Assembly: GCF_004795855.1 (NCBI RefSeq) | Contig: NZ_CP039252.1 | Coordinates: forward strand, 3,534,001 to 3,598,000 | Reading direction: 5' to 3' | DNA: 64,000 bases | Source of the DNA: Hydrogenophaga sp. PAMC20947 | GTDB lineage: Bacteria > Pseudomonadota > Gammaproteobacteria > Burkholderiales > Burkholderiaceae_C | Shown here: one piece after another, positions 1-10,900 of the stretch | Layout of the letters: the number at the start of each line of letters is the position of its first letter | Position numbering within the stretch: position 1 is the stretch's first letter | Program-made: the position numbers and the translations under genes | The notes under the pieces: generated by a model | Database searches by the model: none | What the model was told of the DNA's origin: nothing | What the model saw: the letters and a program-made list of their open reading frames with translations, nothing else

Positions 1-55
1 TCAGCATGAACAATCCGTGGCAAACAGCGAGGGCGATGGGCCGCACAACCGCCAT
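1..55 (-). CDS. possible 5' end of a membrane protein gene, cut by window edge
   Basis: An ATG on the minus strand at 55 opens a frame reading MAVVRPIALAVCHGLFML before the window ends. The peptide is hydrophobic and could be the first membrane segment of a protein lying to the left. It would follow the Lrp-type regulator gene on the same strand after a gap of about 32 bp. There is no clear ribosome binding site, and 18 codons are too few to assign a family, so this is only a possibility. Confidence 0.3.
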   Translation of the reverse strand, partial: MAVVRPIALAVCHGLFML

Positions 56-87
56 TGTCGGGGCATAGCGCAGCCGCCGCTGGGGTG

Positions 88-555
88 TCAGTTCACAGGC
101 ACTTCATAAGACCGCTTCACTTCCTTGAGCGAGAAGCTGGTCGAGATCTCGCGCACCCCCGGCAATCCCCGGATGTTGTTGCGCACAAATTCGGCAAATG
201 CCTCCAGATCCTGCGCGACCACTTCGAGCTGGTAGTCGAAGCGGCCCGAGAGGTTGTGGCACGACAGGATCTGCGGCAAGGCCACCACTTCGCGCTCAAA
301 GGCATCGCCCTTCTCAGGGGTGTGGTCGTGCATGGCGAGGTGCACAAAGCCCAACACACCGTAACCCAGCAGCTTGCGGTCCAGGCGGGCGTGGTAGCCC
401 GCGATCACACCGCGGTCTTCCAGCTGACGCACACGCCGCCAGCAAGGCGATGGCGACAAAGACACCAACTCGGCCAGTTCGCCCACGGTGGTGCGCCCGT
501 TTTTTTGCAGGGCGGTGAGCAGTTGGCGATCAACAGCGTCGGGCTTGAATGACAT
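88..555 (-). CDS. Lrp/AsnC family transcriptional regulator, divergent from methionine gamma-lyase
   Basis: A 155-residue protein of typical Lrp/AsnC length. Residues 5-60 form the helix-turn-helix domain; DAVDRQLLTALQKNGR and the following VSLSPSPCWRRVRQLEDRGVI are the usual family pattern. Residues 65-150 form the RAM ligand-binding/oligomerisation domain, with GRFDYQLEVVAQDLEAF as its central part. The gene is transcribed away from methionine gamma-lyase across a 146-bp AT-rich spacer. That is the arrangement described for mdeR of Pseudomonas putida, an activator of the mde genes. By inference it senses methionine or a related amino acid and controls the neighbouring lyase. The family assignment is secure; the ligand is not proven. 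Confidence 0.93.
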   Translation of the reverse strand: MSFKPDAVDRQLLTALQKNGRTTVGELAELVSLSPSPCWRRVRQLEDRGVIAGYHARLDRKLLGYGVLGFVHLAMHDHTPEKGDAFEREVVALPQILSCHNLSGRFDYQLEVVAQDLEAFAEFVRNNIRGLPGVREISTSFSLKEVKRSYEVPVN

Positions 556-701
556 GGGGTTGAAAATACTTATAAATTAATGTTTATGGGCAGTTTTTAC
601 CTCAAATAGTCAAATCACAACACAAATGAAGAAAATATTGCCGCGCACGAAGGATCAAAATTTTAGGCGCAGCAGCCCAAAACCTTCTTGAGGAACCTCA
701 C
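556..701. promoter_or_regulatory. AT-rich divergent control region between Lrp regulator and mdeA
   Basis: This 146-bp spacer is strikingly AT-rich compared with the genes beside it, with runs such as cttataaattaatg and gaagaaaatattg. Lrp-family proteins usually bind several degenerate AT-rich sites in such regions, so it probably holds both divergent promoters and the regulator sites. The lyase has a fair ribosome binding site (gagga) 8 bases before its ATG at 702. No single operator could be defined by eye. Confidence 0.55.
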
Positions 702-1973
702 ATGAGCCAGCACACATCCGGCGGTTTCAGTACCCGCGCCATCCACCACGGCTACGACCCGCTCGACCACCAAGGTGCGCTGGTGCCGCCGCTGTACACC
801 TCGGCCACGTTTGCCTTCCCCGACACCGGCTACGGCGCCCGCTGCTTCTCAGGCGAAGAATCGGGCTACTTCTACACGCGCATCGCCAACCCCACCCTGG
901 CCCTGCTCGAAGGCCGCCTGGCCAGCCTGGAGCAAGGCGCCGCGGCCGTGGTGTTCGGCTCGGGCATGGGCGCCATCACGGCCACGCTGTGGTCCATGCT
1001 GGCACCGGGCGACGAGGTGCTGGCCGACCTTACTTTGTACGGCTGCACCTTTTCTTTCATGTCCCACGGCCTGACGAAGTTTGGGGTGAAAGTGCGCCAT
1101 GTCGACATGCGCGATCTGGCCCAACTGCAAGCGGCCATGAGCCCCCAGACCAAGGTGGTCTACTGCGAATCCCCGGCCAACCCCAACATGCGCCTGGCCG
1201 ACATCGCAGCCGTGGCCAACATTGCCCACGCCGGCGGCGCCAAGCTGGTGGTCGACAACACCTATTGCACACCCTACCTGCAGCAGCCCCTGTTGCTGGG
1301 CGCCGATGTGAGCGTGCACTCCATGACCAAATACCTGGGCGGCCACGGTGATTTGACGGCAGGTGCCGCCATCTTTGCCGACGCCGAACTGGCCAAACAC
1401 GTGCGGCTCTATGGCCTGAAAGACATGACCGGCGCGGTGATGAGCGCCCCCGACGCCCAGCAAGTGATGCGCGGCCTCAAGACGCTCACGCTGCGCATGG
1501 ACCGCCATTGCCAGAACGCCCAAAAGATTGCCGAGCTGCTGGAGCGCCACCCCGCCACCAGCGCTGTGCATTTCCCCGGCCTGCCCAGCTTCCCCCAGCA
1601 CGCGCTGGCCAAGCGACAGATGCGCCAGTTCGGCGGCATGGTGGCGTTTGAGCTGCACGGCGGGCTGGAAGCCGGTGTGCGCTTCATGGATGCTTTGCGC
1701 CTCATCACCCGCGCCGTCAGCCTGGGCGATGCCGAGAGCCTGGCCCAGCACCCGGCCAGCATGACCCACTCCACCTACACGCCTGAAGAGCGCGCGGCTC
1801 ACGGCATCAGCGAAGGCCTGGTGCGCCTGTCAATCGGTCTGGAAGACCTCTGCGACATCGTGGCCGACATCGAGCAAGCGCTCGACTTGGTCACGGCCAT
1901 GGGCGCGATCAACGGCGCGGTCAGCGAGCGGGCACCGGTAGCGGCAACGCCGTCTTGTAACGCACCTGCTTGA
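702..1973 (+). CDS. mdeA: L-methionine gamma-lyase (PLP-dependent, Cys/Met metabolism family)
   Basis: This 423-residue protein belongs to the Cys/Met metabolism PLP enzyme family. The PLP lysine lies in [14 protein letters not shown] (near residue 210), the phosphate/cofactor tyrosine region is FYTRIANPT, and the aspartate contacting the pyridine nitrogen is in [14 protein letters not shown]. The cysteine in LYGCTFSF matches the active-site cysteine that marks methionine gamma-lyases and is not general in cystathionine lyases. The reaction is cleavage of methionine to methanethiol, ammonia and 2-oxobutyrate in the cytosol. The 2-oxobutyrate would feed the E1 dehydrogenase encoded downstream. 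The last 53 bp overlap the 3' end of a convergent Lrp-type gene. O-acetylhomoserine sulfhydrylase-type activity is the main alternative. Confidence 0.9.
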   Translation: MSQHTSGGFSTRAIHHGYDPLDHQGALVPPLYTSATFAFPDTGYGARCFSGEESGYFYTRIANPTLALLEGRLASLEQGAAAVVFGSGMGAITATLWSMLAPGDEVLADLTLYGCTFSFMSHGLTKFGVKVRHVDMRDLAQLQAAMSPQTKVVYCESPANPNMRLADIAAVANIAHAGGAKLVVDNTYCTPYLQQPLLLGADVSVHSMTKYLGGHGDLTAGAAIFADAELAKHVRLYGLKDMTGAVMSAPDAQQVMRGLKTLTLRMDRHCQNAQKIAELLERHPATSAVHFPGLPSFPQHALAKRQMRQFGGMVAFELHGGLEAGVRFMDALRLITRAVSLGDAESLAQHPASMTHSTYTPEERAAHGISEGLVRLSIGLEDLCDIVADIEQALDLVTAMGAINGAVSERAPVAATPSCNAPA

Positions 1974-2394
1974 GTGCGAAGCTGGAGCGGATTTTTTCAA
2001 TGCCTGGAATCGGCGACAGCTGCTCCAGGATGAAACGCTCCAGCGCGCCGATATCGGCCACAGCCACACGGATCAGGTAGTCGCTGTCACCCGACATCAG
2101 GTAACACTCCATCACCTCGTCGTGTTCGGCGATGCGCCGCTCAAATTCGGCCAGCGCTTCTTTGGACTGTTCTTTCAGGCTGATGGAAATGAACACGCTG
2201 AGCCCCAAGCCCAGGGCTTTTGGGTCGGCCAGCGCCACATACCCTTGGATCACTCCCTGGGTTTCCAGCGCCTTGACCCGCACCAGGCAAGGCGAAGGCG
2301 ACAGGTTTACCCGCCGTGCCAACTCCACGTTGCTGAGTGAGCCGTCTTGCTGCAACTCAGACAATATGTGGATATCAATCGCATCCAAAGACAT
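1921..2394 (-). CDS. second Lrp/AsnC family regulator, divergent from mdeB
   Basis: A second Lrp/AsnC protein, 157 residues from the ATG at 2394, which gives the family start [20 protein letters not shown]; an upstream in-frame extension is not family-like. The HTH contains [21 protein letters not shown], and the RAM domain has [19 protein letters not shown]. It is divergent from the E1 gene (ATG at 2497) over 102 bp, and its tail overlaps the tail of mdeA by 53 bp. It is clearly related to, but not a copy of, the regulator at 88-555. By position it should control the 2-oxoacid dehydrogenase gene, perhaps in response to the same amino acid or its oxoacid. The ligand is unknown. Confidence 0.92.
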   Translation of the reverse strand: MSLDAIDIHILSELQQDGSLSNVELARRVNLSPSPCLVRVKALETQGVIQGYVALADPKALGLGLSVFISISLKEQSKEALAEFERRIAEHDEVMECYLMSGDSDYLIRVAVADIGALERFILEQLSPIPGIEKIRSSFALKQVRYKTALPLPVPAR

Positions 2395-2496
2395 AAACAC
2401 TTTCAAAAACGATATTTGAAGCAGTTTATGCCGTTTCATACTAAAAATCAGCAAGATTCAAATGCACATTTGGTGCTCAAACCTCTACAGTTACAC

Positions 2497-5247
2497 ATGA
2501 CTGACGCCAGCCAAGCCCGCTACCTCAATACCCCAGAAGGCGATGCCGACCCCTCCGAAACAGCGGAGTGGCGCGAAGCGTTCAACGCGTTACTGGCCTC
2601 ACAAGGGCCAGAACGTGCACGCTTCATGCTCGACGAGATGGCGCGGCTGGCACGGGCACAGCGTGTGGGCTGGCAGCCCGAGCTGAACACCCCCTATGTC
2701 AACACCATTGCGGTGGACCAGCAGCCCGTGTTCCCTGGCGACCTGGCGATCGAAGAACGGCTGGGTTCACTCATGCGCTGGAACGCCTTGGCCATGGTCG
2801 TCAAGGCCAATCAGGCCTACGGCGAGCTTGGCGGCCACATCGCCAGTTACGCCAGCGCGGCCGATCTGTTTGAAGTGGGCAACAACCACTTCTTCCATGG
2901 CCGCACAGAGAGCGCCAGTTTCACCGCCGGGCCGCCCCAAGGTGAAACAGCCCCCCTGGGGGGCAGCGCAGCACACGCCGTGGCCAGCGTGGGGGCCAAC
3001 CATTTGGGCGATCTCGTTTTTTACCAGCCGCACAGCGCACCCGGCGTCTACGCCCGCGCCTACCTCGAAGGCCGCCTGAGCACCGACGACCTGCTGCACT
3101 ACCGCCAGGAACTCACCTCGCCAGCCGCTTTGGCCGGCGCCGCTCAAGCGCCCGAAACCGCCGCCGCCAGCGGCCTGGCGCGCGGCCTGTGCAGCTACCC
3201 GCATCCGTACCTGATGCCCGATTTCTGGCAGTTCCCCACCGGCTCCATGGGCATCGGCCCCATCAGCTCGATCTACCACGCGCGCTTCATGCGCTACCTC
3301 TCACACCGCCAGCTGCTCAACAACGAAGGCCGCAAGGTGTGGGGCGTGTTCGGCGACGGCGAGATGGACGAGCCCGAGAGCATGAGCGCGCTCACCCTCG
3401 CCGCGCGCGAAGGCCTGGACAACCTGGTCTGGGTCGTCAACTGCAATCTGCAACGCCTCGACGGCCCGGTGCGAGGCAACGGCCGCATCATCGACGAGCT
3501 GGAAAAACTCTTCGCCGGCGCCGGCTGGAACGTGATCAAACTGGTGTGGGGCTCCGACTGGGACGGCCTCTTCGCCCGCGACACCACCGGCGCCCTCACC
3601 CGCGCCTTCGCCAACACGGTGGACGGCCAGATGCAAACCTTTGCCGCCAAAGACGGCCGCTTTAACCGCGACAACTTCTTTGGCCAGAACGAAGCGCTGC
3701 AGCGCCTGGCCCAGGGCATGACCGACGAGCAGATCGACCGCCTGAAGCGCGGCGGCCACGATCTTGTAAAAATCCACGCCGCCTACGCGGCTGCGGCCGC
3801 CCACAAGGGCCAGCCCACGGTGATCCTGGCCCAGACCAAAAAGGGCTACGGCATGGGCAGCGCCGGTCAGGGCAAGATGACCACGCACAGCCACAAGAAA
3901 TTCGACGAAACCGACCTCATCGCGTTTCGCAACCGTTTCAACCTGCCCTTGACCGATGAGCAGGTGAAGCATCTGGATTTTTACAAACCCGCTGACGACA
4001 GCCCCGAGATGCTGTACCTGCACCAACGGCGCCAGCAACTGGGTGGTTTTGTGCCCAAAAGGCACACCGCTGCCGAGGTCGTGAACGTGCCGCCCGTGGC
4101 GCAATATGCCCATTTCGCGCTGCAGGCCGACGGCAAGGAAATGAGCACCACCATGGCCTTCGTGCGCATGCTGGGCACCCTGCTCAAAGACCGTGAGCTG
4201 GGCCCGCGCATCGTGCCCATCGTGGCCGACGAAGCGCGCACCTTCGGCATGGCCAACTTGTTCAAGCAGGTGGGCATTTACTCGAGCGTCGGCCAGCGCT
4301 ACGCGCCCGAAGACATCGGCTCGGTGCTGAGCTACCGCGAAGCCATGGACGGACAGATCCTCGAAGAAGGCATTTCAGAAGCCGGCGCGCTCGCCAGCTG
4401 GACGGCCGCCGCCACCAGCTACAGCGTGCACGGCATGGCCATGCTGCCCTTCTACATCTATTACTCGATGTTTGGCTTCCAGCGCGTGGGCGACCAGATC
4501 TGGGCCGCCGCCGACCAACGCGCCCGCGGCTTCCTGCTGGGCGCCACCTCGGGGCGCACCACGCTCAGTGGCGAAGGCCTGCAACACCAGGACGGCACCA
4601 GCCACCTGATCGCCGCCACTGTCCCCAACTGCAAAGCCTACGACCCGGCCTACGCCGGCGAGCTGGCCGTCATCATCGACCACGGCATGCGCGAGATGCT
4701 GGTTGAGCAGAAAGACGTGTTCTATTACGTCACCATGATGAACGCCAACTACGCGCAGCCGAGCTTGCCAGCCGGCGCCGAAGAAGGCGTGGTGCGCGGT
4801 TGCTACAAGCTGGGGGTCTACCCGCCCACAGGTCGCAAGAGCGATCCAACCAAAAAACACGTCACCCTCATGGGCTCGGGCGCCATCCTGACCGAGGTGG
4901 TGATCGCCGCCGAGCAGCTGGCTCAAACCGGTTTTGAGGTGCACGTGTTCAGCGTCACCAGCTGGAGCGAGCTGGCCCGCGACGGTGCAGCGAGCACGGA
5001 CCGCACAGCCTATGTCGCCCGACAACTGGCCAGCAGCCAAGGGCCCATCATCGCGGCCACCGACTACGTGCGCGCCGTGCCCGAGAGCGTGCGGGCCTGG
5101 CTGCCTGCCGACCGTGCGTACACCACGCTGGGCACCGACGGCTTTGGCCGCAGCGATACCCGGGCGGCCCTGCGAGCCTTCTTTGCCGTGGATGCCGCCA
5201 GCATCGTCCGTGCGGCCCTGGCACAAATGCACTCGCCATCCACCTGA
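2497..5247 (+). CDS. mdeB: AceE-type 2-oxoacid dehydrogenase E1, probably 2-oxobutyrate dehydrogenase (MdeB)
   Basis: This is a homodimeric-type E1 of 916 residues (E. coli AceE is 887). The thiamine diphosphate motif runs from FGDGEMDEPES to NCNLQRLDGPVRGN. Other AceE signatures include YHARFMRYLSHRQL, KGYGMGSAGQGK and SGRTTLSGEGLQHQDG. The ATG at 2497 was chosen because upstream in-frame sequence is low in family likeness and lies in the divergent promoter. No E2 or E3 gene is present, so it must use subunits made elsewhere. In Pseudomonas putida the gene next to methionine gamma-lyase, mdeB, encodes such an E1 for 2-oxobutyrate, which fits this context. Residues about 146-167 are a glycine/alanine-rich insertion absent from AceE and encoded by a GC-rich palindromic repeat. 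Confidence 0.88.
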   Translation: MTDASQARYLNTPEGDADPSETAEWREAFNALLASQGPERARFMLDEMARLARAQRVGWQPELNTPYVNTIAVDQQPVFPGDLAIEERLGSLMRWNALAMVVKANQAYGELGGHIASYASAADLFEVGNNHFFHGRTESASFTAGPPQGETAPLGGSAAHAVASVGANHLGDLVFYQPHSAPGVYARAYLEGRLSTDDLLHYRQELTSPAALAGAAQAPETAAASGLARGLCSYPHPYLMPDFWQFPTGSMGIGPISSIYHARFMRYLSHRQLLNNEGRKVWGVFGDGEMDEPESMSALTLAAREGLDNLVWVVNCNLQRLDGPVRGNGRIIDELEKLFAGAGWNVIKLVWGSDWDGLFARDTTGALTRAFANTVDGQMQTFAAKDGRFNRDNFFGQNEALQRLAQGMTDEQIDRLKRGGHDLVKIHAAYAAAAAHKGQPTVILAQTKKGYGMGSAGQGKMTTHSHKKFDETDLIAFRNRFNLPLTDEQVKHLDFYKPADDSPEMLYLHQRRQQLGGFVPKRHTAAEVVNVPPVAQYAHFALQADGKEMSTTMAFVRMLGTLLKDRELGPRIVPIVADEARTFGMANLFKQVGIYSSVGQRYAPEDIGSVLSYREAMDGQILEEGISEAGALASWTAAATSYSVHGMAMLPFYIYYSMFGFQRVGDQIWAAADQRARGFLLGATSGRTTLSGEGLQHQDGTSHLIAATVPNCKAYDPAYAGELAVIIDHGMREMLVEQKDVFYYVTMMNANYAQPSLPAGAEEGVVRGCYKLGVYPPTGRKSDPTKKHVTLMGSGAILTEVVIAAEQLAQTGFEVHVFSVTSWSELARDGAASTDRTAYVARQLASSQGPIIAATDYVRAVPESVRAWLPADRAYTTLGTDGFGRSDTRAALRAFFAVDAASIVRAALAQMHSPST
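2929..2998 (+). repeat. GC-rich palindromic repeat inserted in frame in mdeB
   Basis: About 70 bp running from gggccgccccaaggtgaaac to cagcgtgggggcc, with a perfect 6+1+6 palindrome ccccccTgggggg at 2951-2963. The base composition and layout match short intergenic repeats I recall as common in Comamonadaceae genomes. Here the repeat is translated, giving GPPQGETAPLGGSAAHAVAS. Flanking residues (NNHFFHGR before, HLGDLVFYQPHSAPGVYAR after) align directly with AceE, so the repeat interrupts a loop without breaking the frame. Identity to a named repeat family was not checked. Confidence 0.7.
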
Positions 5248-5422
5248 ATGCATCAATGCGTTCCAGACCTTGAGCAGCCCACCCCGTGACCTGTTTCTGA
5301 CACGGGTCAGGATTCAAAAAACGTAAACGGACGTAATATGCGTTGGGTATCACCTTGTGAACCCCGGCAAGTCAGCGCTGAAGCTTTTCTCGCGCATTTG
5401 CCCCGCCAGCTTCGGGAGCGTC

Positions 5423-7891
5423 ATGAAACGTGTTTTGGTTGTCGACGATAACGCGTCCAACCTGTATTTGTTGCGCCAGCTGCTGGAGAGCAGTGGCTAT
5501 GCCGTTGATGAGGCACAACACGGCGTTGAGGCCCTGGTGAAGGCACGCCAGTGCACGCCAGACATCCTCATCACCGATTTGCTCATGCCCGAGATGGATG
5601 GCTACGCCTTGCTGCGGCAATGGAAAGCCGACCCAACGCTCAAAGGCATTCCCAGCATCGTCTACACCGCCACCTACACCGACCCCGAAGATGCCCGCCT
5701 GGCGCGCGACATCGGAGCCGATGCCTTCATCGTCAAGCCCATGGAAGCAGACGATTTGCTGGCCTTTGTGGACAAGACCATCGTCGAAGCACGCGAGGGA
5801 GCCCCGAGCACAGCCCCAACGCCAGCGCTTGAGCCCGAGCAAGGGCTGACCATCTACAACGCTTACCTGGTTCGAAAACTGGAAAAGCGCTCGCAAGAGA
5901 TGGAGGCTCTGGCGGCCGAGCGGGAACAGGCGATCCGCGCCCTGCAAACAACCGAGAGGCAGTTCCGCGCCCTGGCCGACCACAGCCTGGACATGATCCT
6001 GCAAACGGAACCGGGCAGCGTCGTGCACTGGGCCAACCGAGCGGCCTGCGAAGGCTTTGGACGCACGGAAGCGGAAATTCTCTGCGTCCGTCGCTCCGAT
6101 CTGTTCGATGAGTCCGATGCCCGCCTCCATGCCCTGCTGGCCGTTCGGGAAGCCACCGGTCGCATGCGAGGCGAAGCAACGGCTCTGCGCAAGGACGGCA
6201 CCCCTTTTCCCGTCGAACTCAGCAGCGTTGTGTACCGCACGGCAGCAGGCGAAACCCTGGCCAACGTCACCCTGCGCGACCTCAGTGCGCAAAAGGCAGC
6301 AGAGGCTGCGTACCAAACCTCACAAGCGGTGGTGGCCAGCCTGCAGACGGCGATGAACGCCCATGCCCTGCTCTCGACCGCCGACGAGGCAGGCAACATC
6401 ACCTATGTCAACGACCGCTTTTGCGCGGTGTCTGGCTACAGCCGCGCAGAGCTGCTGGGCCAAAACCACCGCCTGCTGCGCTCGGGCCTGCACGGGCCAA
6501 CGACCTACCAGCACCTGTGGAACACCCTGCGTACCGGTGATGTCTGGAAAAGCGAGGTGTGCAACCGTGCCAAGGACGGCTCGCTGTTCTGGGTGGACGC
6601 CACCATCGTCCCCATGAAAGGGCCGCACACCCCCGTCACACAGTACGTGGCCATCTACACCGACATCACCCGGCGCAAGCTGGCCGATCAGCGCAGGGAC
6701 GAGCTGGAAGCGCAGTTGCGGGAGACCCAGAAACTCCAGGCTGTCGGCACGCTGGCCAGTGGCATCGCCCACGACTTCAACAACATCGTGGCGGCCATTC
6801 TGGGCTTCTCGCTGCTGATGCGCGAAGAGATCCCGCCCACAGGCGACGCGGCCGAATACCTGAATCAGATTCAGAAGGCCGGCAAGCGCGCACGCGAACT
6901 GGTGCAGCGCATTCTGAGCTTCAGCCGCCCTCAGCCCACGGCACGCAAAGATGTGGTCTTGCAAGATGTGGTGCAGGAAGCCCTGGCCATCGCCACCGCC
7001 ACGCTGCCCGCGAGCATCTCGCTCCAGCAGGCACTGCAAGAAGCGCCCGTGCACGTGAGCGCCGACGCCACCCAACTGCAACAGGTGCTGATCAACCTCT
7101 ACACCAACGCCTGGCATGCGGCGCCGGCCGAGGCCGCCCGCATCGAGACCGGTCTGGATATCCGGGTGTTTGAACTGAAAGACCTGGCACGCCCGGCGGA
7201 CCTGCCGCCCGGCCAGTTTGCCCATCTCTGGATCAAAGACAACGGCATGGGCATGGCGCCCGGTGTACGGGCCCGCATCTTCGAGCCCTTCTTCACGACC
7301 AAGCCCACGGGTCAGGGCACGGGCCTGGGTCTGTCTGCCGTGCGCAGCATCGTGGGCGTGCACCATGGCGCCATCGTGGTAGAAAGCCAGCCCCAGCTGG
7401 GCACCACCTTTCACCTCTACTTTCCGGTACTAGAGGCGCGCGGCCTGGCAGCGCCCACGGCCACGTCAGCGGTGCGCCCGGCGGCGCTGAGAGGCTCTCC
7501 ACGGGTCTTGTACGTCGACGACGACGAGCCTGTGGCCCTGCTGGCGCAGACCTTGTTGTCCCGCGAAGGGTTCCGGGTCACAGCGTTCACACACGCCGAA
7601 CAGGCCCTGGCGGCGGTTCGGGCGCATGCCCACGACTTCGACCTGATGGTCACCGACTTCAACATGCCCGGCATGTCCGGCCTGGAGCTGGCCCGCCGGG
7701 TGCAATCGATTCGCGGAGATCTGCCCATTGCCATTGTCTCGGGCTACATTGATGCCGAGCTCACCCGGCAAGCCCACGCTATCCAGATCCAGACCCTGGT
7801 CCACAAGGAGCGGGTACCGGAAGAGCTCGCGGACCGCCTGCGCCATTTGCTCGCCCCCCTTGAGCCCGCCCCGCCCAGTCATGCCCCTTGA
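5423..7891 (+). CDS. hybrid histidine kinase: REC-PAS-PAS-HisKA-HATPase-REC
   Basis: The 822-residue start at 5423 ([17 protein letters not shown]) follows gggag by 6 bases. The order is: receiver domain (1-115, phosphoacceptor Asp near 51 in [11 protein letters not shown]); PAS (about 175-290) and second PAS (about 300-415, [21 protein letters not shown]); kinase core with H-box [17 protein letters not shown] (His near 449), N-box [11 protein letters not shown] and G-boxes DNGMGM and GTGLGLS; and a C-terminal receiver (690-810, Asp near 743 in [11 protein letters not shown]). No signal peptide or membrane segment is visible, so it should be a cytoplasmic phosphorelay component. It overlaps the next gene or abuts it closely and is probably cotranscribed. 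The HDFNN box places it with NtrB-like kinases. The signal is unknown. Confidence 0.9.
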   Translation: MKRVLVVDDNASNLYLLRQLLESSGYAVDEAQHGVEALVKARQCTPDILITDLLMPEMDGYALLRQWKADPTLKGIPSIVYTATYTDPEDARLARDIGADAFIVKPMEADDLLAFVDKTIVEAREGAPSTAPTPALEPEQGLTIYNAYLVRKLEKRSQEMEALAAEREQAIRALQTTERQFRALADHSLDMILQTEPGSVVHWANRAACEGFGRTEAEILCVRRSDLFDESDARLHALLAVREATGRMRGEATALRKDGTPFPVELSSVVYRTAAGETLANVTLRDLSAQKAAEAAYQTSQAVVASLQTAMNAHALLSTADEAGNITYVNDRFCAVSGYSRAELLGQNHRLLRSGLHGPTTYQHLWNTLRTGDVWKSEVCNRAKDGSLFWVDATIVPMKGPHTPVTQYVAIYTDITRRKLADQRRDELEAQLRETQKLQAVGTLASGIAHDFNNIVAAILGFSLLMREEIPPTGDAAEYLNQIQKAGKRARELVQRILSFSRPQPTARKDVVLQDVVQEALAIATATLPASISLQQALQEAPVHVSADATQLQQVLINLYTNAWHAAPAEAARIETGLDIRVFELKDLARPADLPPGQFAHLWIKDNGMGMAPGVRARIFEPFFTTKPTGQGTGLGLSAVRSIVGVHHGAIVVESQPQLGTTFHLYFPVLEARGLAAPTATSAVRPAALRGSPRVLYVDDDEPVALLAQTLLSREGFRVTAFTHAEQALAAVRAHAHDFDLMVTDFNMPGMSGLELARRVQSIRGDLPIAIVSGYIDAELTRQAHAIQIQTLVHKERVPEELADRLRHLLAPLEPAPPSHAP

Positions 7892-7928
7892 ATCCTCCGC
7901 GCTCACCGCCCCGGTGGCTGGCGCGTTG

Positions 7929-10900
7929 ATGAAAAAAATGGCACACCTTCGTCTGCGCGGGAAGGGCTGGATGGCCATGCTCTTGCTCGGCTGGACTGCT
8001 GCATGGGCGCAGGCGCCAGGCACACCCGCCCCTGTGACGGCGTTGCCCCCCCTTTTGCTGGGTGCCGAAGAACAGGCATGGCTGGATCAACACCCGGTGA
8101 TCCGCATCGGCGTTGACCCAGCCTACGCCCCCTATGCATTCTTCGGCCCCGACGACCAGCCTGCCGGCATTGCCGCAGAAATCAGCGCGTTGGTGGCGCA
8201 ACAACTGGGCGTGCGCTTTGAGCCCGTGCGCAACCTGAGCTGGCCCGACATCCTGGAGGCGGCCCGCCTGCGCAAGCTGGACCTGATCACCACCGCCAAC
8301 CGCAGCCCCGAGCGCGAGGCCTACCTGGCTTTTTCGAAGAAGTACCTGCCCACGCCCACCGTCATCATGACCCGCAGCGACGCCGTTCGGTTGCGGAATA
8401 CCGAGGCCCTGAGCGGTCAGCGGGTGGCGCTGGTCAAGGCCTACTCATCCACCCGGGCCTTTTTGGACCGGGTGCCCGGCGCGACGCCGGTCTTCGTTGA
8501 CACCCCGCTGGCCGGTTTGCTGGCCGTCTCAGCGGGCACGGCCGAGGCCTACGTGGGCGTGGTGGGTATCAACACCTACCTGGCCAGCCAGAGCGGTTTG
8601 TCCAACCTGGCGGTCAACACCGTTTTTGATCCAGACAACGGGCAAAATTTTGCGGTCCGCAGCGACTGGGCACCGTTGGCCCCGCTGCTCGACAAAGCCC
8701 TTGCCAGCATCCCCCCCGATCGGATGCAAGCCATCTTCGCGCGCTGGATTCCGATCACACACGATCAACTGATCACGCCCACCGCAACCCTGACCCCGCA
8801 CGACCGCACCCTGCTGGCCAAGCTGCCCGAGCTGCGGGTGGGTGTGTTGAGCAACCGCCCCCCGTTTGACTTCATCAACCCAGACGGCAAACATGTCGGC
8901 GTGTCAGAAGACACGCTCACCCTGATCCGCCAGCGCACGGGCCTCAAAACCCGGCTGGTCGTCGCGGATCACATGTCGGACCTGATACAGCTGTACCAGC
9001 AAGGGGACGTCGACCTGATTGCCGCGGTCAACAGCGCCACGCCGGCGGCCCTCGCTGCCGACCTGACTGAGCCCTATTTCGTGACGGCACTGGGCGTTTT
9101 TGTCCCGCGCGGAGAAGTCTTCCTCGGCGATCTGAGCGGGCTGCTCGACAGCCAGGTCGCCGTGAGTCAGGAGGGCTACGCCAACGAAGTGTTGAGCGGC
9201 TTCCCACGCATTGTGCGCGTACCACGCGCCTCCATCGCGCAAGCCGCACAAGCCGTGCTCAGCCGCGATGCCGTCTACATGGTGGCCGAAACCTCATCGG
9301 CGCTGCGCTCCATCGAAGAGGCGGGTCTGCATGGCCTGAGCTACGCCGGGCCGCTCTCAGAGCTTCCGATGAAGCTGCACATTGCCGTGTCCCCCCGCTA
9401 TGCGCCGCTTCGACCGATCTTGAATACGGTCCTGTCCAGCATCAGCAACGAAGAGGCGGCCCGGGTCCGACGCCAATGGGTGGGCGCCCACGTCGAAGGA
9501 GGGATAGCCACCCGGTGGGTGCTGATGTGGGGCTTGCTCCTTGCCGCGTTCGCCAGCGCTGGCTACCTGGCGTTTTACGGGCACAACCGCAGGCTGCGAC
9601 AAGAAATCACGCTCAGAACCCAGATGAGCCGTCAGCTGGCCGATGCCCACGCCGAGCGCGACGAAGCTGCGCAGCGCTTTCGCACCATGGTCGACACCTC
9701 CCCCAACGCTTTGCTGCTGGTCGATCAGCAAGGGCGGATCGCGCAGGCGACGGCGAACGCGGTGGCGCTGTTCGGGTACACACAGAATGAGCTGTTGGGG
9801 CAACCCATCGAGCTCTTGCTACCCGAACACAGCACAGCCGCTCACATCAAATTGCGCGACGACTACATCGCGTCGCAATCGCCTGGCCGGCAGATGAACC
9901 TCGCTCGAGACGTGGTGGCCCGGCACCAGACAGGGCGCCCGATTCCAGTGGAGATTCGACTGAGTCCCCTGGCTTTTCCCGAGGGCCGCTACGTATTGGC
10001 CTCGGTGCTGGACATCACCGAGCGCCACGAAACCCAGCGCCAGCTGCGCGAAAGCGAGGAACGCTTCCGGGACCTGTTCGACCACGCCAGCGATCTGATC
10101 TACGTGCTCGATCTCTCGCAAGAGTTTGTGTATGTCAACGCGAGCTGGTGCAAAACCCTGGGTTACACGGCCCAAGAGGCCAACGCCAAGCCTTTGATGG
10201 AGGTGATCGCTCCAGAATGCCAGCCCTATGCCGCAGCCTTGCGCGAGAAGAGCATGCAGGGCGAGAATCATGCTCTGGTGCAAATGGTGCTGCTCACCCG
10301 AGACAAGGAGCGCATCGAGGTGGAAGGCAACATCACCCAAAAAATGGTTGATGGAAAATCCGTGTCCAGCCGGGGCATCTTTCGCGATGTGACCGCGCGC
10401 AACCGGCAAATCGCTGAACTTGCGGTGGCCAAACAGAAAGCCGAAGCCGCAGACCACATCAAGTCCGCGTTCCTGGCATCCATGAGCCACGAGTTGCGCA
10501 CACCACTGAACTCTGTGATTGGTTTCACCGGCATCTTGCTCAAGCGCCTGGCGGGGCCGCTCAACGACGAGCAGGCCTTTCAAATGGGCATCGTGCGCGA
10601 AAGCGCTCGCAACCTGTTGGCCCTGGTGAACGACGTGCTCGACATCTCACGCATCGAAGCGGGCGAGCTGCGGGTGGCCCACGAGCCCTTTGACCTGAGG
10701 GCCTCCATCGAGAAAACCGTGGCCACCGTCCAGCCCCTCGCTGACGCGGCATCCCTCAGCCTGACGACCGACATCATCGGCCCCGTTGACATCACCACGG
10801 GAGACATGCGCCGCACAGAGCAGGTGCTGCTCAACCTGCTGGGCAACGCAATCAAATTCACCCGCATCGGCGGCATCCAGCTGCAGGCCGAGGCCGTCGA

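Noticed and set aside
2347..2496. Upstream in-frame start for mdeB adding 50 residues
   Set aside because: The extra sequence lies in the divergent promoter region, overlaps the Lrp gene start and is unlike AceE N-termini.
5280..5320. Imperfect hairpin downstream of mdeB as an intrinsic terminator
   Set aside because: The stem has a bulge and there is no T-run on the coding strand.
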